64,000 nucleotides of DNA from Streptomyces sedi (lineage in GTDB: Bacteria > Actinomycetota > Actinomycetes > Streptomycetales > Streptomycetaceae). Within the stretch, counting starts at the first letter, position 1, and each line of letters starts with the position of its first letter. Below the pieces are notes generated by a model. That model did not search any database. It saw only the letters and a list, made by a program, of their open reading frames with translations, and was not told the DNA's origin. The position numbers and the translations under genes were made by a program. Where the stretch lies: assembly GCF_006335015.1 (NCBI RefSeq), contig NZ_VDGT01000011.1:124001-188000 (forward strand). The letters are read 5' to 3'. Below are positions 49,276 to 56,932 of the stretch, one piece after another.

Positions 49276-50442
49276 ATGACCCGCGTGCTGCTCACCGGCG
49301 GAACGGTCTTCGACCCCGCCTCCGGTCGCGCCGAACGCGCCGACGTGGTGCTGGAGGGCGCACGCGTCCTCGCCGTCGGCACCGGGCTCGACGGCGACAG
49401 CGAGGTGGACTGCGCGGGCGGGCTGCTGCTGCCCGGGTTCGTCGACTGCCACGTCCACGTCTGCCTGGGCGCCTCGCTGGGCGACCCGGGGCGGCTGCCG
49501 CGTTCCACCCGCCCCCTCTCCGCGGTGCCCGCGCTGCGCACCCTGCTCGACCAGGGCGTCACCACCGTCCGCGACGCCTGGGGCGCGGACGCCGGCCTCC
49601 GACTCGCCCTGCGCGAGGGCTGGTTCGAGGGCCCCGAGGTGCTGGTCTCGCTGCGGCAGGTCTGCACCACCGGCGGCATCGGCGACCACTGGTCCCCGCG
49701 CTACGGCCCGGTCGACGGCTTCGGCGACCCCTCGCTGCCCGACCCCGTCTTCGACGGCCCCGACCAGGCGCGCGCCGTCGTGCGCCGGATGGTGCGCGCC
49801 GGGGCGGACTGGATCAAGGTGACGTCGACGGGTTCGCTGGCGCTCGGCCGGGGCGTTCACGACGTTCAACTGACCGACGCGGAGCTGCGCGCCCTCGTCG
49901 ACGAGGCGGAACGGCAGGGCGGGCGGCGCGTGATGGTGCACGCGCACGGGGCGCGCGCCGCCGAGCAGGCGGCCCGCGCCGGCGCGCGCAGCGTGGAACA
50001 CGGCACCTTCCTCGACGAACCCGCCGCCGAGGCGATGGCGGAGGCCGGCACCTGGTTCGTTCCCACCCTCTCCACCTCCCACGGCGAACCCACCGAGCAC
50101 GCCGCCGCCCACCGCCGCGCCGTCCGGCTCGCCCTGGACGCCGGCGTCCCCGTCGCGATGGGCACGGACGCTCCGGTGCGGCCCTACGCGGAGGCGCTGC
50201 GCGAGATCCACCACCTCGCCGAGGCCGGCCTCGGCGCCGCCGGCGCGCTGCGCGCCGCCACCCTGGACGCCGCGCGGCTGCTCGAACTCGCCGACGACCG
50301 GGGCGAGATCGCCCCCGGCAAACGCGCCGACCTCGTCCTGCTCGCCGGCACCACCCTCGCGACCTCGGCCCTCGCCTCCCGCGTCCGCGCCGTCTGGCGG
50401 GCGGGGCACCGCGTGCGCGGCACGGCCACGCCGCTGGGGTGA
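49276..50442 (+). CDS. Amidohydrolase-superfamily protein (imidazolonepropionase/prolidase-like)
   Basis: This 388-residue metal-dependent hydrolase has the TIM-barrel signature: DCHVHVCLGASLGD for the first metal site, ADWIKVTSTGS with the bridging Lys, RVMVHAHGARAAEQAARAGARSVEHG for the two His, and VAMGTDAP with the final Asp. The composite beta domain at both ends (LLTGGTVFDPASGRAERADVVLEG; GEIAPGKRADLVLLAG) is standard. This subgroup acts on cyclic amides or dipeptides; the substrate is unknown. The start is ATG 49276, 34 bases after mgtE, perhaps on the same transcript. Confidence 0.87.
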   Translation: MTRVLLTGGTVFDPASGRAERADVVLEGARVLAVGTGLDGDSEVDCAGGLLLPGFVDCHVHVCLGASLGDPGRLPRSTRPLSAVPALRTLLDQGVTTVRDAWGADAGLRLALREGWFEGPEVLVSLRQVCTTGGIGDHWSPRYGPVDGFGDPSLPDPVFDGPDQARAVVRRMVRAGADWIKVTSTGSLALGRGVHDVQLTDAELRALVDEAERQGGRRVMVHAHGARAAEQAARAGARSVEHGTFLDEPAAEAMAEAGTWFVPTLSTSHGEPTEHAAAHRRAVRLALDAGVPVAMGTDAPVRPYAEALREIHHLAEAGLGAAGALRAATLDAARLLELADDRGEIAPGKRADLVLLAGTTLATSALASRVRAVWRAGHRVRGTATPLG

Positions 50443-50487
50443 GCGGGCGGCGACGGACTGTCAGTGGCCCCGGTTAGCCTCCGGACC

Positions 50488-51015
50488 ATGGCTGACGCGT
50501 ACGACTTCCTCCTCACCCTTGAGCTGCGGGACGACCTGACGGAGGACGAGATCGCCGAGCTGCGCTGGCATCTCGGGCTGGGGCCGAGGCCCGGGCGGCT
50601 CTCCCTGATACCGGACTTCCCCCGCGAGATGCTCGACGAGAACGGCGAGCCGGTGCGGGACGAGCGGGGCGAGATAGCGCTGGAGGACTTCCCGTTGCTG
50701 GCGCAGCGGGCCGCGGCCCACCGCATCGGGGGAGCGGCCGTCTCGGCGTTGGCCCGGCGGGAGGGGCCGCGTCCCGGTTGGGCGCTGACGACGCGCCAGT
50801 CGCTGCATCCGGACGACTTTGACGGCGTCGACCAGCTGGTCGACTGGCTCGCCTCCCGCGCCGACCCCGAGTACTACGGCTCCCGCCAGCACCGCGTGGA
50901 CGGGACGCCAGGGCCTGCGGGATGCGGCCAGTTCGTCGGCTACCAGCGCTTCTACGAGGAGGAGGGCGTGGTCGAGCTGGTGATCCGGGACGGGAGGATC
51001 GCCAGGGCGGCATGA
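50488..51015 (+). CDS. Conserved-type hypothetical protein, leaderless start
   Basis: This 175-residue soluble protein (MADAYDFLLTLELRDDLTEDEIAELRWHLGLG...) is acidic, without membrane or signal segments. WHLGLGPRPGRLSLIPDFP and a C-terminal QFVGYQRFYEEEGVVELVIRDGRI suggest two small alpha/beta lobes, but I do not recognise the family. ATG 50488 is preceded by TAGCCT (50475-50480) at exactly 7 bases, so the transcript probably starts at the A of ATG. The gene follows the amidohydrolase by 45 bases and converges on the MFS gene. Confidence 0.68.
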   Translation: MADAYDFLLTLELRDDLTEDEIAELRWHLGLGPRPGRLSLIPDFPREMLDENGEPVRDERGEIALEDFPLLAQRAAAHRIGGAAVSALARREGPRPGWALTTRQSLHPDDFDGVDQLVDWLASRADPEYYGSRQHRVDGTPGPAGCGQFVGYQRFYEEEGVVELVIRDGRIARAA

Positions 51016-51097
51016 GGCCGTTCCCCGGCCGTTCTTCGGCCGGCTCCCCGACCCCGGGGGCGGCCCCGACCGCCGTCCCCGGGGAGGTGTGCGGCGG

Positions 51098-52354
51098 TCA
51101 GGCGGCGAGGCTCGCCTCCAGGCGGGCCCGGGTGCGGGCGCGCGCCGTGGCGTAGAGGGTGATCGTCGCCGTGGCGACCAGCGCCAGCAGGGCGAAGGCC
51201 ACCAGCCCCGACCAGTCGGCCCGGTGGTAGACGGCCGCGCCCAGCGTGCCGCCGAGGCTCGCGCCCAGGTAGTAGGCGACCTGGTAGAGCGCCGACGCGT
51301 GGGCCCTGCCGTGGGTGGCGACCCGGCTGACCGAGCCGGAGGCGATCGCGTGCCCGAAGAAGAAGCCGCCGGTGATCAGGACCAGTCCGGCCAGCACGGC
51401 GGCCAGCGAGGTGGAGGTGGTCAGCAGCAGCCCGACGACCGTGGTGCCGATCGCCGCGTACAGGGCACCGCGCCGGCCGAGGCGGCCGAGCAGCGGGCCG
51501 GAGACCGCGGAGGAGGCGGTGCCGACGAGATAGATCACGAAGACCGAGCCGGCGAGCCCGGCCGAGAGCCCGAACGGCTCCTCGACCAGCCGGAAGCCGA
51601 TCACCGTGTACACCGCGCTGAACGCCGCCATCAGCAGCATCCCGATCGCGTACAGCCGCAGCAGCAGTGGCCGGCGCAGATGGCCGGCGAGCGAGTCGAA
51701 CACCAGCCGGGGGCGCAGCGACGACGGGGTGAAGAACCGCGCCTTCGGCAGCAGCAGCCGGTAGACCAGCGCGGCGACCACGGCCAGGACGGCGACGGCG
51801 GCCAGCGCGGCGCGCCAGCCGGCGCCCTCGGCGACCCAGCCGGTGAGCACCCGGCCGGACATGCCGCCCACGCTGTTGCCCGCGATGAACAGCCCGATCG
51901 CGCCCACGGTCGCCTTCGGGTCCAGCTCCTCGGAGAGATAGGCGACGGCCGACGCCGGGATGCCGGCGATCGCCGCGCCCTGGAGGGCGCGCAGGAAGAC
52001 CAGGGTGCCGAGGTCGGGCGCCAGCGGCAGCAGCAGCGCCAGCGCGACGGCGGTCGCGACCGAGAGGGTCATCAGCCGGACGCGGCCGTAGCGTTCGGAG
52101 AGCGTGGACAGCGGCAGCACGGCCAGGGCCAGGCCGATGGTGGCGGCCGAGACGGTCCAGCTGGCCTGGTCGGGCGAGACGGCGTAGGCGGCGGCGATGT
52201 CCGGCAGCAGCGCCTGCGTCGAGAACAGCATCGCGAAGGTCGCCATGCCGATGGCGAAGAGCGCCAGGTTGATCCGGCTGCGTTGAGGGTGAACGAACGG
52301 CGGAGCTGAGGCTCCCACGGTGGCGGGAGCCCTGGTATCGAGGGGCATGTCCAC
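51098..52354 (-). CDS. MFS transporter (YnfM-like exporter)
   Basis: This 418-residue transporter has 12 predicted helices: INLALFAIGMATFAMLFSTQALLPDIAAAY to TATITLYATARARTRARL. MFS motif A appears as LSTLSERYGRVRLMTLS between helices 2 and 3, and GRLGRRGALYAAIG is its copy in the second half. This layout is that of drug/metabolite exporters near LysR regulators (YnfM/YdeA type). The start is ATG 52354 or, two codons in, 52348. It is divergent from the LysR gene, with 87 bases between. Confidence 0.87.
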   Translation of the reverse strand: MDMPLDTRAPATVGASAPPFVHPQRSRINLALFAIGMATFAMLFSTQALLPDIAAAYAVSPDQASWTVSAATIGLALAVLPLSTLSERYGRVRLMTLSVATAVALALLLPLAPDLGTLVFLRALQGAAIAGIPASAVAYLSEELDPKATVGAIGLFIAGNSVGGMSGRVLTGWVAEGAGWRAALAAVAVLAVVAALVYRLLLPKARFFTPSSLRPRLVFDSLAGHLRRPLLLRLYAIGMLLMAAFSAVYTVIGFRLVEEPFGLSAGLAGSVFVIYLVGTASSAVSGPLLGRLGRRGALYAAIGTTVVGLLLTTSTSLAAVLAGLVLITGGFFFGHAIASGSVSRVATHGRAHASALYQVAYYLGASLGGTLGAAVYHRADWSGLVAFALLALVATATITLYATARARTRARLEASLAA

Positions 52355-52374
52355 GAACGTACGGCGGTCGATTT

Positions 52375-52405
52375 ATTACGTCCAATGCGAGAAGCTGGCC
52401 GTAAT
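52375..52405. promoter_or_regulatory. LysR-type operator candidate between MFS and LysR genes
   Basis: The AT-rich interval has ATTACG (52375-52380) and CGTAAT (52400-52405) as an inverted repeat with a 19-base spacer, and a nearby ATGCATTTCCGTAT. A divergent regulator/target pair normally shares such a site. Confidence 0.45.
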
Positions 52406-52441
52406 CATGCATTTCCGTATGACCGCAGGACAGGGGTCGGC

Positions 52442-53434
52442 ATGTCATCGTCTCGCCACACAGAAGATACGAAGGTGACGGTCGCCACGTCCGGGGCCGG
52501 CGGCCCGCCAGCCGAGGCGCCCGATCTGGCGGCGGACGCGCCGGCGGCGCTGTTGGCGCCCCGGCTGGCGCAGTTCGCCGGGGTCGCGCGGCACGAGCAC
52601 TTCACGCGCGCCGCCGAGGAGTTGGGCGTTCCCCAACCCACGCTCAGCCGGGCCGTCGCCCGGCTGGAGGCCGACCTCGGCGTCGCCCTGCTCGCCAGGC
52701 ACGGACGGACCGTCTCGCTGACGCCGGCGGGCCGCGCGTTCGCCCACTCCGTGGAACGCGCGCTGGCCGAGGTCGCCAGGGCGGCCGAGACCGCACGGGC
52801 CGACGCCGACCCCGGCGCCGGCAAGGTCGCCTTCGGCTTTCTGCACACCATGGGACCCGAGACGATGCCCGCGCTGATCCGCGCGTTCCGCGAGACCCAC
52901 CCGCGGGTGCGGTTCGCCCTCGTGCAGAGCTACGGCGAGGACATGATCGAACGGATGCGCTCCGGCGAACTCGACCTCTGCCTCACCTCCCCGGTGCCCG
53001 ACGCCCCCGACCTGGTCACCAGGCGGCTCGACGAGCAACGCCTCTATCTCGTCGTCCCCGCCGACCACAGGCTGGCCGGCCGCCGCAGGGTGCGGCTGGC
53101 GGAGACGGCCGAGGAGTCGTTCGTCACGCTGGAACCCGGCTACGGGCTGCGCAGGTTGACGGACGACCTGTGCGCGCGGGCAGGGTTCCGGCCGCGCATC
53201 GCGTTCGAGGGCGAGGAGCCGGAGACGCTGCGCGGCCTGGTCGCGGCCGGGCTCGGCGTGGCGCTGCTGCCGCCGGCGACGCTGCCCAGACCGGGGGTGC
53301 GCGACCTCAGCGTCACGGCGCCGCGCGCCGTCCGCGAGATCGGCGTCGCGTGGATGGCGCGACGCCCCGAGACGGCGCCGGTCGCGGCGTTCCGCCGCTT
53401 TCTGCTCAGCCGCAGGGGGGCGTTGACGGGGTAG
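52442..53434 (+). CDS. LysR-family transcriptional regulator
   Basis: This 330-residue regulator has an N-terminal winged helix-turn-helix (LAQFAGVARHEHFTRAAEELGVPQPTLSRAVARLEADLGVALLARHGRTVSLTPAG, about 40-95) and a LysR substrate-binding domain (KVAFGFLHTMGPETMPALIRAFRETHPRVRFALVQ and later ESFVTLEPGYGLRRLTDDLC). About 35 residues of low complexity precede the DNA-binding part, longer than usual. ATG 52442 is chosen; the frame opens at 52385. It probably controls the divergent MFS gene. Confidence 0.9.
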   Translation: MSSSRHTEDTKVTVATSGAGGPPAEAPDLAADAPAALLAPRLAQFAGVARHEHFTRAAEELGVPQPTLSRAVARLEADLGVALLARHGRTVSLTPAGRAFAHSVERALAEVARAAETARADADPGAGKVAFGFLHTMGPETMPALIRAFRETHPRVRFALVQSYGEDMIERMRSGELDLCLTSPVPDAPDLVTRRLDEQRLYLVVPADHRLAGRRRVRLAETAEESFVTLEPGYGLRRLTDDLCARAGFRPRIAFEGEEPETLRGLVAAGLGVALLPPATLPRPGVRDLSVTAPRAVREIGVAWMARRPETAPVAAFRRFLLSRRGALTG

Positions 53435-53459
53435 CGGCTGGCGACCACCGGCCGCGGTC

Positions 53460-53520
53460 GGCTGCGCGCCCCCAAGCCGCCCACCGGCGTAGAGGGGCGC
53501 GGGGAACTGCGCGAGCAACC
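53460..53520. repeat. Repeat locus VIII: single truncated unit in reverse orientation
   Basis: The right arm GGGGCGCGGGGAACTGCGCG (53494-53513) is whole and followed by AGCAACC as at locus VII. The left arm is cut to GCGCGCCCCC by loss of about 12 bases between GCGC copies, and CCGCCCACCGGCG fills the loop. The locus sits 60 bases past the LysR stop codon. Confidence 0.82.
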
Positions 53521-53596
53521 ATGGTCAAGCCGCACCCGACAACGGACGGCATCACCCGGTACCGCAGTCGTCCCGCCCAGCCGCGACGGCCAGTGT

Positions 53597-53618
53597 CTAC
53601 GCGCGTAGGAAGTAGAGT
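53597..53618 (+). promoter_or_regulatory. Palindromic operator CTACGCGCGTAG and -10 of add
   Basis: A perfect 12-bp palindrome (53597-53608) lies just before a -10-like TAGAGT (53613-53618), which is 6 bases before the GTG start. It would sit in the -35/-10 spacer, so a bound regulator would block RNA polymerase. The site is nearly the same as that at the BMP gene (39614-39625), which is also for nucleosides. Confidence 0.65.
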
Positions 53619-53624
53619 TGAGAC

Positions 53625-54794
53625 GTGACCCCTGACGACACCGCCGCGCACCGCGTTCCGTTGCCCGTTTCGCCGTCGGCTCCCGGTGAGGAGCAGATCC
53701 GGCGCGCCCCCAAGGTCCTCCTCCACGATCACCTGGATGGCGGGCTGCGGCCCGCCACCGTCGCCGAACTCGCCCGGGAGCAGGGGTACGCGGCGCTGCC
53801 GACGGAGGACCCGGCTGAGCTGGGGGCGTGGTTCACCGCCGCCGCCGACTCCGGTTCGCTGGAGCGGTATCTGGAGACGTTCGCCCACACCACCGCCGTG
53901 ATGCAGAGCGCCGACGCGCTGACCAGGGTCGCCGCCGAGTGCGTCGAGGACCTGGCGGAGGACGGCGTGGTCTACGCCGAGGTGCGCTACGCGCCGGAGC
54001 AGCACCTCACGGCGGGGTTGACGTTGACCGAGGTGGTGCGCGCGGTCAACGACGGCTTCCGCGAGGGCGAGCGTCGCGCGGGCGCCGCCGGGCGGCGCAT
54101 CCGGGTCGGCGCGCTGCTGACCGCGATGCGGCACGCGGCGCGCTCGTTGGAGATCGCGGAACTGGCCAACGAGCACCGCGAGTCCGGCGTCGTCGGCTTC
54201 GACATCGCGGGCGCGGAGGCCGGCTTCCCGCCCACCCGCCATCTGGACGCGTTCGAGTATCTGAAGCGGGAGAACAACCACTTCACCATCCACGCCGGCG
54301 AGGCGTTCGGGCTGCCCTCGATCTGGCAGGCGCTCCAGTGGTGCGGGGCCGACCGGCTGGGGCACGGGGTGCGGATCATCGACGACATCGAGGTGGGGGA
54401 GGACGGCGAGGTGCGGCTGGGGCGGCTGGCCTCCTATGTGCGGGACAAGCGTGTGCCGCTGGAGCTGTGCCCGACCTCCAACCTCCAGACCGGCGCGGCC
54501 AGTTCGTATGCCGAGCATCCGATCGGACTGCTCCGCGAGCTGCGGTTCCGCGCGACGGTCAACACGGACAACCGCCTGATGAGCGACACCAGCATGAGTC
54601 GCGAATTCACCCATCTGGTGCGGGCATTCGGCTACACGCTGGACGACCTCCAGTGGTTCACGGTCAATGCGATGAAATCCGCATTCATTCCTTTCGATGA
54701 ACGTCTGGCCATGATCAATGACGTGATCAAGCCGGGGTACGCCGCGCTCCGCTCCGCATGGTTGTTCCATAACGGCGGCGAACCGCGGCCCTGA
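53625..54794 (+). CDS. add: Adenosine deaminase
   Basis: It hydrolyses adenosine and deoxyadenosine to inosine forms in purine salvage. The 389-residue zinc enzyme has HDHLDGGLRP (His34, His36), HAGEAFGLPSIWQALQ with the catalytic Glu and His, LGHGVRIIDD, PTSNLQTGAA and VNTDNRLMSDTSMSRE, where the usual NTDD of many enzymes is NTDN. The GTG at 53625 is a likely leaderless start. It is separate from the transporter-cdd-deoA operon but probably shares its regulator. Confidence 0.94.
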   Translation: MTPDDTAAHRVPLPVSPSAPGEEQIRRAPKVLLHDHLDGGLRPATVAELAREQGYAALPTEDPAELGAWFTAAADSGSLERYLETFAHTTAVMQSADALTRVAAECVEDLAEDGVVYAEVRYAPEQHLTAGLTLTEVVRAVNDGFREGERRAGAAGRRIRVGALLTAMRHAARSLEIAELANEHRESGVVGFDIAGAEAGFPPTRHLDAFEYLKRENNHFTIHAGEAFGLPSIWQALQWCGADRLGHGVRIIDDIEVGEDGEVRLGRLASYVRDKRVPLELCPTSNLQTGAASSYAEHPIGLLRELRFRATVNTDNRLMSDTSMSREFTHLVRAFGYTLDDLQWFTVNAMKSAFIPFDERLAMINDVIKPGYAALRSAWLFHNGGEPRP

Positions 54795-54958
54795 GCAGGA
54801 GGTTTGGCCGAGTGGTGGGGCGGGCGCGGTGGGCGCGCGCGCTCGGCCGGTGGGGCGAGTTTCGAGTCGCGGCACACTTTTCGATTCATTGCCACGGTGG
54901 GTTTTCCGTGGCTACCTTCGGGCTCGCCGCTCACCAAACACACCCCAAGGAAGTTCTG

Positions 54959-55336
54959 ATGAAGCACGCAACCGCCAAGACGCTCGGTGTGGCCGCCATG
55001 GGTGCCGCGTTCGCCGCGACCGCCGCCGGTTCCGCCTCCGCCATGAGCCTCAACGACGGCCTGGCGACCGCCACGGGCGAGGTGGCGAACTCGATCCCGG
55101 TCCAGGAGACCGTGGACCAGGTGGCGGGCGAGGAGGTCGGTGGCGTCAGCCAGCAGCTGATGGAGGCCACCCCGACCAACGACGCGCTGGGCGCGGCGAC
55201 GCAGACCCTCACCCACACCACGGGTCTCGCCGGCACCACCGACCTGATCGGCGGCCTGGCTCCGGGCGCGCTGGGCGCCGTGGACAGCGTCTCCGGCCTC
55301 GCGGGCGCGACCGGCGCGCTGGGCGGCGTCGTCTGA
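54959..55336 (+). CDS. Small secreted Ala/Gly/Thr-rich protein
   Basis: This 125-residue protein has a clear signal peptide (MKHATAKTLGVAAMGAAFAATAAGSASA, cut after ASA near residue 28), and a mature part rich in Gly, Ala, Thr and Val without cysteines (QETVDQVAGEEVGGVSQQL; LAGTTDLIGGLAPGALGAV). Streptomyces encode several such small exported proteins of unknown role, possibly on the cell surface. The start ATG 54959 has AAGGAAG before it. The upstream 164 bases contain AT-rich DNA that may be its promoter. A good terminator follows at 55363. Confidence 0.75.
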   Translation: MKHATAKTLGVAAMGAAFAATAAGSASAMSLNDGLATATGEVANSIPVQETVDQVAGEEVGGVSQQLMEATPTNDALGAATQTLTHTTGLAGTTDLIGGLAPGALGAVDSVSGLAGATGALGGVV

Positions 55337-55362
55337 CCGTCGCCACCCGGCACGACCGAACG

Positions 55363-55398
55363 GGCCGTGCCTCCCCGCCACCCCGGGGAGGCGCGGCC
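55363..55398 (+). terminator. Strong hairpin terminator after secreted protein
   Basis: GGCCGTGCCTCCCCG (55363-55377) pairs with CGGGGAGGCGCGGCC (55384-55398), a 15-bp stem with one G.T pair, followed by TTCC. It lies 26 bases past the stop. Confidence 0.82.
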
Positions 55399-55413
55399 TT
55401 CCGCGTGCCGCGG

Positions 55414-55441
55414 CTTCCCGCTTCCCGCTTCCCGCTTCCCG
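55414..55441. repeat. 7-bp tandem repeat CTTCCCG x4
   Basis: Four perfect copies of CTTCCCG lie in the gap between the terminator and the convergent VanZ-like gene. It is the only simple tandem of this kind I saw in the window, and slippage could change its copy number. Confidence 0.8.
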
Positions 55442-55513
55442 CAGGGCGGGGCGGGGCCGGCGGTGCGGGCGGGGCGAACCCTTCCGGTGGCGGTCGCCCC
55501 GCACGTCGTGGCC

Positions 55514-56308
55514 CTACAGGTGGTGAACGGTCGCTCGCGCCTCCGTGGTGGGGGGCGGGAGCGGCGTGGGGGGCGGGAGTGTGCCGGGGGAGAGCGGCGT
55601 TCCGGTGACCGGGCACGACGTCGGGGCCTGGCGCGACGGGCGTGGGCTCGGGCGCCGCTCCGGGGTGGGCGCGGCCGGCGGAGCCGTGGGCTCGGGCGTC
55701 GCGTCGGCCGGCGGAGCCGCCCGGCGGGCGAGCCTGCGCAGCGGGCCGTAGCAGAGCTGGTGGGTCAGGGCCACACCCAGCGTGTTGAGCAGCACGGAGT
55801 CGATGTCGCACACCCGGCTCGGGGTGAGCGTCTGGCCGCCCTCCAGCGCCATGGAGACCATGGCGCCGACGAACGCGGTGCGGGTCAACGACAGCATCCG
55901 CCCCCCGCCGAGCCGCGCGCCGACCAGCGGCAGCAGCACCCCGAGCGGCGCCAGCCGCAGCAGCCCGGCCGCCAGGGTGCGGCCGGCCTCCTCCGGGCCG
56001 CGCGCGAGATCGGCGCGGATGGTGGAGAGCGGCTCCAGGTTCGCCGGCGAGACCCACAGCATCGTCAACGGGCGCAGCGCCAGCCACGCGACCAGCAGCA
56101 GATAGCAACACAGCAGCACGGAGGCGAGCAGCCGGGCCCGTGCGGGGACGCGGACGAGTCGCCCCCGACGCGCGGTGGGGTTCGGGGGGAGAGGGTGACC
56201 GGCGGGGGGCGTCGGCTCGGCAGAGCCCGCAGGATGTGGCCGCACGCTGATCAGGACGCCGTTGCCGGTGGGGCCGGTTCCCCTTCGCCACTGTGAGCTG
56301 GGCCCCAC
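55514..56308 (-). CDS. VanZ-like family membrane protein
   Basis: This 264-residue protein has four helices in the pattern of VanZ-like proteins: LLASVLLCCYLLLVAWLALRP, LAAGLLRLAPLGVLLPLVGARL, TAFVGAMVSMALEGGQTLTPSRVCDIDSVLLNTLGVAL. The motif LEGGQTL..SRVCDIDSVLLNTLG matches the conserved EGGQ..R.CDIDD..LN.LG core. The C-terminal 75 residues are Pro/Thr-rich. VanZ relatives affect glycopeptide (teicoplanin) resistance, but most have no proven role. The GTG 56308 start is uncertain; GTG 56245 is possible. Confidence 0.8.
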   Translation of the reverse strand: MGPSSQWRRGTGPTGNGVLISVRPHPAGSAEPTPPAGHPLPPNPTARRGRLVRVPARARLLASVLLCCYLLLVAWLALRPLTMLWVSPANLEPLSTIRADLARGPEEAGRTLAAGLLRLAPLGVLLPLVGARLGGGRMLSLTRTAFVGAMVSMALEGGQTLTPSRVCDIDSVLLNTLGVALTHQLCYGPLRRLARRAAPPADATPEPTAPPAAPTPERRPSPRPSRQAPTSCPVTGTPLSPGTLPPPTPLPPPTTEARATVHHL

Positions 56309-56344
56309 CCGCCGGTCTCGTGAACGGATGCCACCCGGGCCCGT

Positions 56345-56932
56345 TCAGCCGAGGTCGCGGGCGCCCTCGGGGCTGCGCATGGCGGCGCTGCACGAGTAGG
56401 TGCGCGGCTTGTCGGGGTCGGCGCCGGCCGGGCCGCCGAGCACGACGGTCTCGCCCGCGCCGCCCAGCGAGGCGCTGTGCGCGAAGGTGCAGATGATCTG
56501 CGTCAGGGCCAGCTCGGGGATCTCGCTGGGGCGCCGGTTGAGGCGGACGGTCCTGCCCGTCTCGTCCTCCTCCACCCGCTCGACCCGGAGATGGCCGGGG
56601 ACCGCGCTGGTGAACCCGGCGGCCTTCTCGGCCTCCTCCGGATCGTTCTGGAGCTGGCCGAGCAGCGCGACGGCCACCTCGGCGTAGTCGGACGGCTCGG
56701 TGGCGGTCGCCGCAGACATGACGCGGGCGACGGACTCGACGCGCTGCCCGCAGACCAGATAGATCTCGGTGTGGTGCTCGCCCCTGGCGGGGGCGTCGCA
56801 GGAGGCGCGGGTGGGCGCGGGTCCCGCGTCGACGGGCACGTCGGTCTCCCGGATGCCGCAGCCGGTCGCGGCGGCCACCGTCAGCAGCCCGGCGAGCAGC
56901 GCGCCCCCGCCGGCCCTCGCTCCGCCCCTCAC
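56345..56932 (-). CDS. Lipoprotein encoded with AfsQ2
   Basis: This 195-residue secreted lipoprotein has a signal peptide and lipobox AATGC (Cys25). The mature domain (HHTEIYLVCGQRVESVARVMSAATATEPSDYAEVAVALLGQLQ...LNRRPSEIPELALTQIICTFAHSA) resembles GerMN/sporulation-type small domains, but I would not name it. It follows afsQ2 with a 4-base overlap, so it belongs to the same operon. A sensor-associated lipoprotein is a sensible guess; in S. coelicolor a lipoprotein gene is also linked to afsQ1-afsQ2. Confidence 0.78.
   Translation of the reverse strand: MRGGARAGGGALLAGLLTVAAATGCGIRETDVPVDAGPAPTRASCDAPARGEHHTEIYLVCGQRVESVARVMSAATATEPSDYAEVAVALLGQLQNDPEEAEKAAGFTSAVPGHLRVERVEEDETGRTVRLNRRPSEIPELALTQIICTFAHSASLGGAGETVVLGGPAGADPDKPRTYSCSAAMRSPEGARDLG

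Noticed and set aside
46977..49679. 900-codon open frame on the minus strand opposite mgtE
   Set aside because: Only the last 157 codons (46977-47450) are a gene. The rest is antisense to MgtE and is open because GC-rich third positions remove stop codons.
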